Assembly: GCF_005937885.2 (NCBI RefSeq)
Contig: NZ_CP042176.1
Coordinates: forward strand, 2,537,501-2,601,500
Length of the DNA: 64,000 bases
Source of the DNA: Bradyrhizobium sp. KBS0727
Lineage (GTDB): Bacteria > Pseudomonadota > Alphaproteobacteria > Rhizobiales > Xanthobacteraceae
Direction: 5' to 3'
The notes beneath the pieces were generated by a model. It did not search any database. It was given only the letters and a program-made list of their open reading frames with translations, and had not been told where the DNA came from. Numbering within the stretch: the stretch's first letter is position 1; each line of letters starts with the position of its first letter. Below are positions 37,038 to 47,124 of the stretch, one piece after another. The translations under genes and the position numbers were made by a program.

Positions 37038-38487
37038 GCTGATCCGCACCACGGCGTTCCGGCTGACGCTGGCCTATCTGTTTCTGTTCGCGCTGTTTGC
37101 CGCGTCGCTGCTCGGCTATTTTGCCTGGAACACGCGAAGGCTGATCACCGAGCAGATCACTACCACGGTGAACGGCGAAATCGCCGAGATCAACAACATC
37201 TACACGCGCCGCGGTCTGCGCGGCCTTGACTCCACCATCCGCAACCGCGCGCTGCGGCCCGGCGCCAATCTCTATCTCGTCACCACGCCGACCGGGACCG
37301 CGCTCGGCGGCAACGTTGCGTCGCTGGCCCCGGGCGTGATGGGCTCATCGGGCTGGTCGGAGACCGCCTACCGCCGGCTCGACGATCAAGACAATGGCGA
37401 CCACCGCGCACTGGTCTACGTCACCCAGCTCGACAACGGATTCCGCCTTCTGGTCGGGCGCGATCTCGAAGAGCGACGGCGGCTGTTCGGGATCGTCGCC
37501 CATGCCGCGCAATGGTCGCTGCTGGTCGTCATCGTGCTCGGCATCGGCGGCGGCATCTTCGTGGCGCGGCGGGTGCTGCAGCGGATCGACGCCATGACCG
37601 GTACCGCCCAGCGCATCATGGCCGGCGATCTCTCCGACCGGCTGCCGGTCGGGCGCAGCGGCGACGAACTCGATCGGCTGGCGGAAAACCTCAACGCCAT
37701 GCTGGAGCGGATCGAGGCCCTGATGGTGGGCCTGAAGGAGGTCTCCGACAACATCGCCCACGATCTGAAGACGCCGCTGACGCGCCTGCGCAACCGCGCC
37801 GAGGAAGCCCTGGCGAGCTCGGGCAGCGAGGCCGAGTATCGCGCGGCGCTGGAACGGACCATCGAGGAATCCGACGGCCTGATCCGCACCTTCAACGCGC
37901 TGTTGATGATCGCGCGGGCCGAGTCCGGACAGGCCCGTGGCAACATGGACGATTTCGACGCCGCCGACGTCGCCAACGGTATCCAGGAACTCTACGAGCC
38001 GCTGGCCGAGGACGACGGCATGTCCTTGCGGGTCAAGACCGCGCCTGTGCGGCTGCACGGCAACCGCGAGCTGATCGGGCAGGCGCTGGCCAACCTGGTC
38101 GAGAACGCGATCAAGTACGGCAAGCCGTCGCCGGTGGTGCAGCCGCTGGACGCTGCGGCCGCGGCACGCAGCCGGGAGATCCTGATCGAGGCGCGGCGCG
38201 AGGGCGATTCCGTTCTGCTCAGCGTCAGCGATCATGGACCTGGAATTCCGGAAGGCGATCGCAAGCACGCGGTGGAACGATTTGTGCGGCTGGAAGCCAG
38301 CCGGACGCAGCCTGGCTCCGGCCTCGGCCTCAGCCTGGCGTCGGCGGTGGCGACGCTGCATGGCGGTGAACTCAGGCTCGGCGATTCGCATCCCGGCTTG
38401 ATCGCGACGCTGGTCATTCCGGCATTATCTGCCTCAAGCGACAGGCTTGCGGCTCAAACGCAGGATGTGCCACAGAAGGTGGCATGA
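37021..38487 (+). CDS. HAMP-domain sensor histidine kinase
   Basis: A 488-residue membrane kinase starting at GTG 37021, inside the 3' end of the regulator gene. Membrane segments at about 15-35 and 163-182 flank a ~125-residue periplasmic sensor; HAMP follows (RRVLQRIDAMTGTAQRIMAG), then HisKA with His247 (SDNIAHDLKTPLTRL), and an HATPase domain (NLVENAIKYG, DHGPGIPEG, GSGLGLSLA). It is partner of the preceding regulator. Its stop overlaps the glnE start by ATGA. Confidence 0.9.
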   Translation: MTAFGKLIRTTAFRLTLAYLFLFALFAASLLGYFAWNTRRLITEQITTTVNGEIAEINNIYTRRGLRGLDSTIRNRALRPGANLYLVTTPTGTALGGNVASLAPGVMGSSGWSETAYRRLDDQDNGDHRALVYVTQLDNGFRLLVGRDLEERRRLFGIVAHAAQWSLLVVIVLGIGGGIFVARRVLQRIDAMTGTAQRIMAGDLSDRLPVGRSGDELDRLAENLNAMLERIEALMVGLKEVSDNIAHDLKTPLTRLRNRAEEALASSGSEAEYRAALERTIEESDGLIRTFNALLMIARAESGQARGNMDDFDAADVANGIQELYEPLAEDDGMSLRVKTAPVRLHGNRELIGQALANLVENAIKYGKPSPVVQPLDAAAAARSREILIEARREGDSVLLSVSDHGPGIPEGDRKHAVERFVRLEASRTQPGSGLGLSLASAVATLHGGELRLGDSHPGLIATLVIPALSASSDRLAAQTQDVPQKVA

Positions 38488-41438
38488 ATTCATCCGCGCC
38501 GGGCAACGCGGAAGGACATCGGTTAGCCGCGCGATTCGTGTGCGGGCCGCATGTCGCTGCCGCCAGCAATGCCGAACAACGCCTGGGAGACTGGCTCGCC
38601 GAACTCGAGCCGGCGCAGTCGGCCGCGATCGATGCGTGGCTGGACCATCCGCATGCGAAGCGCATCCTGCTCGGGATCGCGGAATTCTCCCCCTATCTGT
38701 TCGACCTGATCCGCGCTGACGCCGCGCGCCTGATCCGCGTGCTGGCATGCGACCCGGAGTCGCACCTCACGTCCCTGATCGAGAACACCTCGCGCGAGAT
38801 GCTGGCAGCCAGCGGCGAGACCGACGTCATGCATCTACTTCGCCGGATGAAGGCGGAAGCAGCCCTCATGATCGCGCTGTGCGACATCGGCGGGGTCTGG
38901 CCGGTGATGCGGGTGACGGCGGCGCTGACCGATCTGGCGGTGAACTCCGTGCAGACGGCACTGCGCTTCCTGCTGCGCCAGGAGGTCGGGCGCGGCCGGA
39001 TGACGGCAGCAAACCTCGATCGGCCCGAGGAAGGCAGTGGCCTGATCGTGCTCGCGATGGGCAAGATGGGCGCGGGCGAGCTGAACTATTCCAGCGATAT
39101 CGACCTGATCGTGTTTTTCGATCCCGCCGCGACGTCGCTGGTTCCGGATATCGAACCGGCGCCGTTCTTCGTGCGCGTGACTCAGGCGATGGCACGGCTG
39201 CTGCAGCAACGCTCGGGCGACGGCTATGTGTTCCGGGTCGATCTGCGCCTGCGGCCCGATCCGGCTTCGACACAAGTGGCAATGTCGACCGAGGCGGCGT
39301 TGCATTATTACGAGCGGGAAGGGCGCACCTGGGAACGCGCCGCAATGATCAAGGCGCGGCCCTGTGCCGGCGATTCCAGAGCCGGCGAGACGCTGATGTC
39401 GGAACTGGCCCCGTTCGTCTGGCGCAAGCATCTGGATTTTGCGGCGCTCGCCGATGTTCACGACATGAAGCGGCAGATGCAGACCTATCGCGGCCAGAGC
39501 GAGATCGCGGTCGAGGGCCATAACGTCAAGGTCGGCCGTGGCGGCATCCGCGAGATCGAGTTTTTCGCGCAGACCCAGCAACTGATCGCCGGCGGCCGGC
39601 ACGCGGAATTGCGGGTGCGGCCGACGCTGCTGGCATTGAACGTGCTGGCGAACAGCAACTGGATCACCTTCCAGGCATGCGACGAATTGACGGCGGCCTA
39701 CGACTTCCTGCGCCGGGTCGAACATCGCCTGCAAATGATCGCGGACGAGCAGACCCATGCGCTGCCCGACGATGCCGAGGCGGTGGAACGCTTCGCGCAC
39801 TTCTTCGGCTATGAGAGCCGCGCCGCCTTTGCCAGGGATTTGCTCGTCCATCTCAACATCGTGCAGGGGCATTACAGCAAGCTGTTCGAGGGTGATCCGA
39901 CCGGCTCGGCAAAACTGCCGGAGGTCGATTACAGCGGTGGTCCCGACGATCCGCGGCTGCTCGCGCATCTGGCCACGATCGGCTTCAAGAAGCCGATCAT
40001 GGTGGCCAAAACCGTCCAGCAATGGATGGCGGGCGATTATCGCGTGTTGCGCAACGAGGCCACCAAGAGCGCGTTCATCGAGTTCTTGCCGGACCTGATC
40101 GATGGCCTTGCCGATGCCGAGGATCCCGACGATGCCGTGACCTCATTCGATCGTTTCCTCGGCGCCCTGCAACGCGGCGGACGGCTGATCTCGCTGTTGA
40201 GCCAGAACAAGGATCTGGTGGCGCTGGTGGCGCTGATTTTGGGGACCGCGCCCCGGCTCGGCGACATGCTGGCGCGCCAGCCGCAGATCATGGACGGGCT
40301 GATCGACCCGCGGTTCTTCGGCGCGATGCCGGACCAGAAGGAATTGTCGGCGCGGCTGGCCGCGACCCTGAAGGACGCGGATTCCTACGAAGACTTTCTC
40401 GATCGCCTGCGGCTGTTCGGGCAGGAGAGCCTGTTCCTGATCGGCACCCGCATCCTGTCCGGCACCGTGTCCGCCCAGCAGGCCAGCGTCGCCTTTGCCG
40501 ACGTCGCCGAGGGCATCGTCCACACCGTGCATGGCCTGGTTACCGACCGCTTCGCGGCCCAACATGGCCGGATCAAGGGGCAGGAGACCGCGATCCTCGC
40601 GATGGGCCGGCTCGGCAGCCGCGAGATGACGGCGTCCTCCGATCTCGATTTGATCCTGCTCTATGATTTCGACGAGGAGAATCCCGATTCCGACGGCGAA
40701 CGATCGCTGCATGGCGCGCAGTATTTTGCCCGGTTTACCCAGCGGCTGATCTCGGCCTTCACGACGCGCACCAATTACGGCGCGCTCTATGACGTCGACA
40801 TGCGGCTGCGGCCGTCGGGCCGCGCCGGGCCGGTGGCCTCACGGATCGATTCCTTTGCCGACTATCAGGAGCGCGAGGCCTGGACCTGGGAGCACATGGC
40901 GCTGACGCGGGCGCGGGTGATCTCGTCGTCGCCGGCCTTTCGCAGGAAGATCGAGAGCATCATTCGCGGTGTGCTGACCCGGCCGCGCGATGCCGCGAGC
41001 ACGGCCGGCGACGTCGCCGACATGCGCCGGGCGATCGCGCTGGAGAAGGGCGAGGACGACGTCTGGGATTTGAAACTGGCCGCCGGCGGTCTCGTCGATA
41101 TCGATTTCATCGCGCAGTACCTGCAGCTCGTTCATGCCGCGACGAAACCCGAAATCCTCAGCGTGTCGACGCTGCAGGTGCTCGACAACGCCGCGCGCCT
41201 CGGCGTGCTGCCGCAATCGGAGGCCGAGATCCTCCGCTCGGCGACGCGGCTCTATCACGACCTGACGCAGATCCTGCGGCTGTGCGTCACCGAAAAATTC
41301 AACCCGGAAACCGCGGGTGAAAACCTGCAGCGCGTGATGGCGCGCGCCGGCGACACCCCGGATTTCTCGACGCTGGAAGCGCGGGTGCGGGAAACCCAGG
41401 CCGAGGTGCGGCGGGTGTTTTTGGAAATTGTTGGTTGA
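38484..41438 (+). CDS. glnE: Bifunctional glutamine synthetase adenylyltransferase/deadenylase GlnE
   Basis: A 984-residue two-headed nucleotidyltransferase that adenylylates and deadenylylates glutamine synthetase according to PII signals, linking nitrogen status to assimilation. The N-terminal deadenylase half carries GAGELNYSSDIDLIVFFD (about residues 196-213, metal ligands Asp205 and Asp207); the C-terminal adenylylase half has LGSREMTASSDLDLILLYDF (about 710-730). The length is normal for the family. It is translationally coupled to the two-component kinase gene. Two hairpins follow the stop. Confidence 0.95.
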   Translation: MNSSAPGNAEGHRLAARFVCGPHVAAASNAEQRLGDWLAELEPAQSAAIDAWLDHPHAKRILLGIAEFSPYLFDLIRADAARLIRVLACDPESHLTSLIENTSREMLAASGETDVMHLLRRMKAEAALMIALCDIGGVWPVMRVTAALTDLAVNSVQTALRFLLRQEVGRGRMTAANLDRPEEGSGLIVLAMGKMGAGELNYSSDIDLIVFFDPAATSLVPDIEPAPFFVRVTQAMARLLQQRSGDGYVFRVDLRLRPDPASTQVAMSTEAALHYYEREGRTWERAAMIKARPCAGDSRAGETLMSELAPFVWRKHLDFAALADVHDMKRQMQTYRGQSEIAVEGHNVKVGRGGIREIEFFAQTQQLIAGGRHAELRVRPTLLALNVLANSNWITFQACDELTAAYDFLRRVEHRLQMIADEQTHALPDDAEAVERFAHFFGYESRAAFARDLLVHLNIVQGHYSKLFEGDPTGSAKLPEVDYSGGPDDPRLLAHLATIGFKKPIMVAKTVQQWMAGDYRVLRNEATKSAFIEFLPDLIDGLADAEDPDDAVTSFDRFLGALQRGGRLISLLSQNKDLVALVALILGTAPRLGDMLARQPQIMDGLIDPRFFGAMPDQKELSARLAATLKDADSYEDFLDRLRLFGQESLFLIGTRILSGTVSAQQASVAFADVAEGIVHTVHGLVTDRFAAQHGRIKGQETAILAMGRLGSREMTASSDLDLILLYDFDEENPDSDGERSLHGAQYFARFTQRLISAFTTRTNYGALYDVDMRLRPSGRAGPVASRIDSFADYQEREAWTWEHMALTRARVISSSPAFRRKIESIIRGVLTRPRDAASTAGDVADMRRAIALEKGEDDVWDLKLAAGGLVDIDFIAQYLQLVHAATKPEILSVSTLQVLDNAARLGVLPQSEAEILRSATRLYHDLTQILRLCVTEKFNPETAGENLQRVMARAGDTPDFSTLEARVRETQAEVRRVFLEIVG

Positions 41439-41453
41439 GCGTGTAGCGAGTAG

Positions 41454-41481
41454 GGTGGGTTAGCCGCAGGCGTAACCCACC
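41454..41481 (+). terminator. Hairpin after glnE (GGTGGGTTA palindrome)
   Basis: A perfect 9-bp inverted repeat, GGTGGGTTA / TAACCCACC, with a 10-base loop lies 16 bases after the glnE stop. This is a widely dispersed palindrome type in proteobacteria; a terminator role is plausible, although no T tract follows. Confidence 0.5.
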
Positions 41482-41509
41482 ATCGTAACCGCGGGCCGAA
41501 ACCTCTCGA

Positions 41510-41595
41510 CGTCATTGCGAGGAGCGCATGCGACGAAGCAATCCATTCTTGCGTGTTGTGGCGCGATGGATTGCTTCGCTTCGCTCGCAATGACG
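41510..41595. repeat. Long intergenic palindrome
   Basis: Outer arms CGTCATTGCGAG / CTCGCAATGACG (12 bp, perfect) and inner arms GAAGCAATCCAT / ATGGATTGCTTC (12 bp, perfect) make a long hairpin between the convergent glnE and formate dehydrogenase operons. The inner and outer motifs also appear, rearranged, in the repeat at 52753. Confidence 0.8.
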
Positions 41596-41606
41596 GGGGT
41601 GGGTCC

Positions 41607-41822
41607 CTACGCCTGCTTCAGCGTCTCCAGCGCATCCCGCACGTTGGGATCGAGCCCGGCGCCGCCGCTGTCGAGATGCGCAAAGATCTGCTTGCGCATC
41701 CGTGGGTCCCAGAATTTCCTGATGTGTTCGGCGATACCCGGCACCGCCTTGCCGTGGCCCTGGCTCCGGAAGAATTGTCCGATCTGGTTGGCCATGTAGA
41801 TCAATCGGTCAGGCGACGACAT
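41607..41822 (-). CDS. fdsD: NAD-dependent formate dehydrogenase delta subunit
   Basis: A 71-residue small subunit typical of cytoplasmic NAD-dependent formate dehydrogenases (MSSPDRLIYMANQIGQFFRS, IAEHIRKFWDPRMRKQIFAHL). It is required for assembly or stability of the complex. The ATG at 41822 gives the family N-terminus and overlaps the fdhD 3' end by 14 bases. It is the last gene of the operon. Confidence 0.9.
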   Translation of the reverse strand: MSSPDRLIYMANQIGQFFRSQGHGKAVPGIAEHIRKFWDPRMRKQIFAHLDSGGAGLDPNVRDALETLKQA

Positions 41823-42666
41823 GAACTGCTCCGGTAGCGCCGGTTTTGAGCTTGGGCGCGTTTTCCTCGTTCCCCGTGATCCGCTCCGGGTGCGTGAAGA
41901 TTTCAAAGCCATCTGCGCGCGCGATGGCGGCGAGCGTGATCCCGGCGGCTTCCGCCATCCGGACCGCCAGCGCCGTCGGCGCCGACACCGCGACCAGCAG
42001 CGGTGCGCCGATCGCGGCGGTCTTCTGCACCATCTCCACCGAGACCCGGCTGGTCAGCAGCACCATGCCTTCGCTGGTCACAACCTTGTCCTGCGCCAGC
42101 GCGCCGGCGAGCTTGTCGAGCGCGTTGTGGCGGCCGACGTCCTCGCGCAGCGCGACGATGCCGCGCGCCGGTGTCCAGAACGCGGCGGCATGCACCGCGC
42201 GGGTTTCGATGTTGATCGCCTGCAACGGCGCGATGCCGGCCATCGCGGTCATGATCTCGCGGGGCGAAAATGAGCGGCCTCCGGTAACCACCGCCGCAGG
42301 CCGAACCGCTTCGGCTATGGAATCGATGCCGCAGATGCCGCAACCGGTGGGGCCGGCGATATGCCGCCGTCGCTCGCTGATGCGTTCGGCCCGCGGCGGC
42401 GCCAGCCACATCCGCAGTTCGATGCCGTCATCGAGTTCGACGATATCGAGAGAGTCGATCTCGTCCGGGGACTGCACGATGCCTTCGCTGAGGCTGAAGC
42501 CGATCGCAAAATCCCGCAGGTTCTGCGGTGTGCCCATCATCACGGCGTAGGTGCCGCCGTTACAGGTCAGCGCCAGCGCCGTCTCCTCCGGGATCAGGCG
42601 GGCGCCTTCGCTAAAACCGCCGTCGCGCCAGATCTGCCGTTCAGCGATGTGAACCGGGCCGGGCAT
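41809..42666 (-). CDS. fdhD: Formate dehydrogenase sulfurtransferase FdhD
   Basis: A 285-residue accessory protein that transfers sulfur to the molybdenum cofactor before its insertion in formate dehydrogenase. The active CxxC motif is in PTGCGICGIDSI; other family blocks are PEETALALTCNGGTYAVMMG, VGRHNALDKLAGAL and LLTSRVSVEMVQKTA. It starts three bases after the fdsA stop and overlaps fdsD, consistent with one transcript. Confidence 0.93.
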   Translation of the reverse strand: MPGPVHIAERQIWRDGGFSEGARLIPEETALALTCNGGTYAVMMGTPQNLRDFAIGFSLSEGIVQSPDEIDSLDIVELDDGIELRMWLAPPRAERISERRRHIAGPTGCGICGIDSIAEAVRPAAVVTGGRSFSPREIMTAMAGIAPLQAINIETRAVHAAAFWTPARGIVALREDVGRHNALDKLAGALAQDKVVTSEGMVLLTSRVSVEMVQKTAAIGAPLLVAVSAPTALAVRMAEAAGITLAAIARADGFEIFTHPERITGNEENAPKLKTGATGAVHVVA

Positions 42667-42669
42667 CCG

Positions 42670-45558
42670 TTACTCCGCGGCTTCCGCCGGTGCGATCCGG
42701 CGGGAGTGGCGGGCCTGCTCGTCATAGGCCTTCTGCCAATCGGACGGTCCGTTGGAGGGTGAGATCTCCACCGCGGTCACCTTGTATTCCGGACAGTTGG
42801 TCGCCCAGTCGGAATACTCCGTGGTGATGACATTGGCCTGCGTGTCCGGGTGGTGGAACGTGGTGTAGACCACGCCCGGCGCGACCCGGTCGGTGATCTC
42901 CGCACGCAGTGTAGTCTCGCCGGCACGGCTCTTGAGCCGCACCCAGTCGCCGTCGCGCACGCCGCGCTGCTCGGCATCGTGGGGATGGATTTCGAGCCGG
43001 TCCTCGGCATGCCAGACAACGTTCTCGGTGCGGCGGGTCTGCGCGCCGACATTGTACTGGCTGAGGATGCGCCCCGTCGTCAGCAGCAGCGGGTACCGTG
43101 GCCCGGTGCGCTCGTCGGTCGGGATATATTCGGTGATGACGAACTTGCCCTTGCCGCGGACGAAGCCTCCGATATGCATGATGGGCGTGCCTTCCGGGGC
43201 CTTCTCGTTGCAGGGCCATTGCACCGAGCCGAGTTCATCCAGCCGCCCGTAGGACACGCCGGCAAAGGTCGGCGTCAGCGCCGCGATTTCGTCCATGATC
43301 TGCGACGGGTGATCGTAGGACATGTCGTAGCCCATCGCCTTGGCAAGGCCGATAGTGACTTCCCAGTCGGCGAGGCCGTTGCGCGGGGTCATCACCTTGC
43401 GGACGCGCTGGATGCGGCGTTCGGCATTGGTGAAGGTGCCGTCCTTTTCCAGGAAGGTCGAACCCGGCAGGAAGACGTGGGCGTAGTTCGCGGTTTCGTT
43501 GAGGAAGAGGTCGTGGACGATGACGCATTCCATTGACGACAGCGCCGCCACCACATGCTTGGTGTTGGGATCGGACTGCAGGATATCCTCGCCCTGCACA
43601 TAGAGCCCCATGAAGGTGCCTTCGATCGCGGCGTCGAACATGTTGGGAATGCGCAGGCCCGGCTCCGGGTTGAGTTTCACGTTCCACATCGCCTCGAACT
43701 GGTCGCGCACCGCATCGCCCGAGATATGGCGATAGCCGGGCAGTTCGTGTGGGAACGAGCCCATATCGCAGGAGCCCTGGACGTTGTTCTGGCCGCGCAG
43801 CGGGTTCACGCCGACGCCGGGACGGCCGATATTGCCGGTCGCCATCGCGAGGTTGGCGATGGCGATCACGGTGGTGGAGCCCTGGCTGTGCTCGGTGACG
43901 CCGAGCCCGTAATAGATCGCGCCGTTGCCGCCGGTCGCGAACAGCCGTGCGGCTTCGCGCATGTCCTTCGGATCGACGCCGGTCATGATCGCGGTAGCTT
44001 CGGGGCTGTTGTTCTCCTGGGCGACGAAGGCCGCCCATTCCTCGAACTCGCTCCAGTCGCAGCGCTCGCGCACGAAGGCTTCATCCACCAAACCTTCGGT
44101 GACGATGACATGGGCCAGCGCCGTTAGCACGGCAACGTTGGTGCCGGGCATCAGCGGCAGGTGCAGCGCCCTGACGTGCGGCGACTCCACCATCTCGGTG
44201 CGGCGGGGATCAAGCACGATCAGCTTGGCACCTTGGCGCAGCCGCTTCTTCAACCGCGAGGCGAACACCGGATGGGCGGACGCCGGATTGGCGCCGATGA
44301 TCATCACGACGTCGGTATGCTCGACCGAGTCGAAATCCTGCGTGCCGGCAGAGGTGCCGAACGTGGTCGACAGGCCGTAGCCGGTCGGCGAATGGCAGAC
44401 GCGGGCGCAGGTGTCGACGTTGTTGTTGCCGAAGCCGCCGCGGATCAGCTTTTGCACCAGATAGGTTTCTTCATTGGTGCAGCGGGACGAGGTGATGCCG
44501 CCGACGGCGTCGCGGCCGTACTTGGCCTGAATGCCTTTGAACTTGGCGGCGGCGAAGTTGAACGCTTCGTCCCACGGGACTTCGCGCCAGGGATCGGCGA
44601 TGTCTTCGCGGATCATCGGCTTGAGAATGCGCTCCTTGTGGGTGGTGTAGCCCCACGCGAAGCGGCCTTTGACGCAGGAGTGGCCGCGGTTGGCCTTGCC
44701 GTCCTTGTACGGCACCATGCGCACGACTTCCTCGCCGCGCATCTCCGCCTTGAAGGTGCAGCCGACGCCGCAATAGGCACAGGTCGTCACCGCCGAATGT
44801 TCGGGCTGACCGATCTCGATCACGGATTTTTCGGTCAGGGTCGCGGTCGGGCAGGCCTGCACGCAGGCGCCGCAGGACACGCATTCGGAACCGAGAAAAC
44901 TCTCGCTCATGCCGGGCGAGACGCGGCTGTCGAAGCCGCGGCCGGAAATGGTCAGCGCGAAGGTGCCTTGCACTTCCTCGCAGGCGCGGACGCAGCGCGA
45001 GCAGACAATGCATTTCGAGGGATCATAGGTGAAGTAGGGATTGGATTCGTCCTTCGGCATCCAGTTGTCGTTGCTGCAGCCATCGGCCTTGTTATTGAAG
45101 GTCTTGGCGAACACATGGTTCTCGCCCTCGTAGCCGTAACGCACGTCGCGCAGGCCGACGGCGCCGGCCATGTCCTGCAACTCGCAGTCGCCATTGGCTG
45201 CGCAAGTCAGGCAATCCAGCGGATGGTCGGAGATGTACAACTCCATCACGCCCTTGCGCAGCTTCTTCAGCCGTTCGGTCTGGGTGTGGACTACGAGGCC
45301 GCTCATGGCCGGCGTGGTGCAAGAGGCCGGCGTGCCAGCGCGGCCCTCGATCTCGATCAGGCACAGCCGGCAGGAGCCGAACGCATCAACCATGTCGGTG
45401 GCGCAGAGTTTCGGGATTTGCGTGCCGGCTTCCATCGCCGCGCGCATGATCGAGGTGCCCTCCGGCACGGTGATGCTCTGGCCGTCGATGGTGAGCGTCA
45501 CCATCGCCTCGGACTTGGAGCGCGGGGTTCCGAAATCGGTTTCCTGGATCAGCGACAT
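42670..45558 (-). CDS. fdsA: NAD-dependent formate dehydrogenase alpha (catalytic) subunit
   Basis: A 962-residue molybdenum bis-MGD enzyme oxidising formate to carbon dioxide in the cytoplasm. The N-terminus is a NuoG-like [2Fe-2S] domain (FGSCRLCLIEIEG), followed by a His/Cys cluster region (DHPLDCLTCAANGDCELQD), two ferredoxin-type [4Fe-4S] motifs (CIVCSRCVRAC, CVSCGACVQACP) and the Mo domain with its own cluster (CAYCGVGCTF). The likely molybdenum ligand Cys lies in VDTCARVCHSP. An AGGAGA site precedes the ATG. Electrons pass to the NuoF-like FdsB. Confidence 0.95.
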   Translation of the reverse strand: MSLIQETDFGTPRSKSEAMVTLTIDGQSITVPEGTSIMRAAMEAGTQIPKLCATDMVDAFGSCRLCLIEIEGRAGTPASCTTPAMSGLVVHTQTERLKKLRKGVMELYISDHPLDCLTCAANGDCELQDMAGAVGLRDVRYGYEGENHVFAKTFNNKADGCSNDNWMPKDESNPYFTYDPSKCIVCSRCVRACEEVQGTFALTISGRGFDSRVSPGMSESFLGSECVSCGACVQACPTATLTEKSVIEIGQPEHSAVTTCAYCGVGCTFKAEMRGEEVVRMVPYKDGKANRGHSCVKGRFAWGYTTHKERILKPMIREDIADPWREVPWDEAFNFAAAKFKGIQAKYGRDAVGGITSSRCTNEETYLVQKLIRGGFGNNNVDTCARVCHSPTGYGLSTTFGTSAGTQDFDSVEHTDVVMIIGANPASAHPVFASRLKKRLRQGAKLIVLDPRRTEMVESPHVRALHLPLMPGTNVAVLTALAHVIVTEGLVDEAFVRERCDWSEFEEWAAFVAQENNSPEATAIMTGVDPKDMREAARLFATGGNGAIYYGLGVTEHSQGSTTVIAIANLAMATGNIGRPGVGVNPLRGQNNVQGSCDMGSFPHELPGYRHISGDAVRDQFEAMWNVKLNPEPGLRIPNMFDAAIEGTFMGLYVQGEDILQSDPNTKHVVAALSSMECVIVHDLFLNETANYAHVFLPGSTFLEKDGTFTNAERRIQRVRKVMTPRNGLADWEVTIGLAKAMGYDMSYDHPSQIMDEIAALTPTFAGVSYGRLDELGSVQWPCNEKAPEGTPIMHIGGFVRGKGKFVITEYIPTDERTGPRYPLLLTTGRILSQYNVGAQTRRTENVVWHAEDRLEIHPHDAEQRGVRDGDWVRLKSRAGETTLRAEITDRVAPGVVYTTFHHPDTQANVITTEYSDWATNCPEYKVTAVEISPSNGPSDWQKAYDEQARHSRRIAPAEAAE

Positions 45559-45567
45559 GGCGATCTC

Positions 45568-47124
45568 CTATTCCGCGGCCTGAAGTTTGGTAGGGGCCGG
45601 GCCAAAATCTTCCCGGAAGTGTTTCAGCGCGCTCGAGACGGGGTAGGGCGTGAAGCCGCCGAGTGCGCAGAGCGAACCGAATTTCATGGTGTTGCAGAGG
45701 TCTTCGACCACGGCGATGTTCTCAGCGACGCGTTCGCCGCGGCGGATCTTGTCGATAGTCTCGACGCCGCGGGTCGAACCGATCCGGCATGGTGTGCACT
45801 TGCCGCAGGATTCGACGGCGCAGAATTCCATCGCAAAGCGGGCTTGTTTGGCCATGTCGACGCTGTCGTCGAACACGACGATGCCGCCATGGCCGATCAG
45901 CCCGTCACGCGCGGCGAAGGCTTCATAGTCGAACGGCGTGTCGAACAGCGCACGGGGGAAATAGGCACCGAGCGGACCGCCGACCTGAACCGCGCGGACC
46001 TCGCGGCCGGTAAAGGTGCCGCCGCCGATATCGTCGATCAGTTCGCCGAGCGTGATACCGAAAGCCGTTTCGAACAGGCCGCCATATCTGATATTACCGG
46101 CGAGCTGGATCGGCATCGTGCCGCGTGAACGGCCCATGCCGAAATTAGCGTAGGCCTTGGCGCCGCCGGCGAGGATGAAGGGGATCGCCGCGAACGACAG
46201 CACGTTGTTGATCACGGTCGGCCGGCCGAACAGGCCCTTGTGCGCCGGCAGCGGCGGCTTGGCGCGGACGATGCCGCGGCGGCCTTCGAGGCTTTCCAAG
46301 AGCGAGGTCTCTTCGCCACAGACATAGGCGCCGGCGCCGACCCGGACTTCGAGATCGAAATGATGGCCGGAGCCGCCGATTTTCGCGCCGAGATAGCCGG
46401 CGCGCGTGGCTGCCGCGATCGCGGCGTTCATGGCGGTCACCGCATGGGGATATTCCGAGCGGATATAGATGTAACCCTTGGTGGCGCCGACGGTGATCCC
46501 GGCAATCGTCATGCCTTCGATCACGACGAAGGGATCGCCTTCCATGATCATGCGATCCGCAAAGGTGCCGCTGTCGCCTTCGTCGGCGTTGCAGACGATG
46601 TATTTGCGGTCGGCGCTGGCCTGCGCCACGGTGTTCCACTTGATGCCGGTGGGGAACCCGGCACCGCCGCGACCGCGCAATCCGGATGCGGTGACGTCGG
46701 TGAGGATCTCGCCCGGGGTCAGCCGCAGTGCTCGTTCCAAGCCCTTGTAGCCGTCATGGGCGCGGTAGTCCTCGACCGACCGGGGGTCGATCACGCCGCA
46801 GCGGGCGAAGGTCAGCCGGGTCTGGCGCTTGAGCCAGGGAATCTCGTCGGTGATACCCAGCCGCAGCGCGTGCGGGCCGTCGGCGGCCATGGCGTCGAGC
46901 ACGGACAGCGCCTCAGCCGGGGTCACGGGGCCGAACGCGATCCGACCCTTGGGGGTGGCGACCTCGACCATCGGCTCCAGCCAATAGAGCCCGCGCGACC
47001 CGGTCCGGACGATCTCGACGGCGATGCCGCGCTTGCCCGCGGCCTGTTCCAGCGCGAGTGCCACTTCATCGGCGCCGACAGCAACCGCGCCGGCATCACG
47101 GGAAACGAAGAGACGCATCGTCAT
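45568..47124 (-). CDS. fdsB: NAD-dependent formate dehydrogenase beta (NuoF-like) subunit
   Basis: A 518-residue diaphorase subunit. A thioredoxin-like N-terminal part (about 1-110) precedes the NuoF core, which has the NADH site GRGGAGFPTGIKW, the FMN site CNADEGDSGTFADR, GAGAYVCGEETSLLES, and the [4Fe-4S] motif ESCGKCTPCRIG. It reduces NAD+ with electrons from formate. The start at 47124 overlaps the fdsG stop; a much longer open frame upstream is only the shadow of fdsG. It ends nine bases before fdsA. Confidence 0.95.
   Translation of the reverse strand: MTMRLFVSRDAGAVAVGADEVALALEQAAGKRGIAVEIVRTGSRGLYWLEPMVEVATPKGRIAFGPVTPAEALSVLDAMAADGPHALRLGITDEIPWLKRQTRLTFARCGVIDPRSVEDYRAHDGYKGLERALRLTPGEILTDVTASGLRGRGGAGFPTGIKWNTVAQASADRKYIVCNADEGDSGTFADRMIMEGDPFVVIEGMTIAGITVGATKGYIYIRSEYPHAVTAMNAAIAAATRAGYLGAKIGGSGHHFDLEVRVGAGAYVCGEETSLLESLEGRRGIVRAKPPLPAHKGLFGRPTVINNVLSFAAIPFILAGGAKAYANFGMGRSRGTMPIQLAGNIRYGGLFETAFGITLGELIDDIGGGTFTGREVRAVQVGGPLGAYFPRALFDTPFDYEAFAARDGLIGHGGIVVFDDSVDMAKQARFAMEFCAVESCGKCTPCRIGSTRGVETIDKIRRGERVAENIAVVEDLCNTMKFGSLCALGGFTPYPVSSALKHFREDFGPAPTKLQAAE

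Noticed and set aside
44161..46128. 655-codon plus-strand frame opposite fdsA/fdsB
   Set aside because: Antisense shadow of two strongly conserved enzyme genes.
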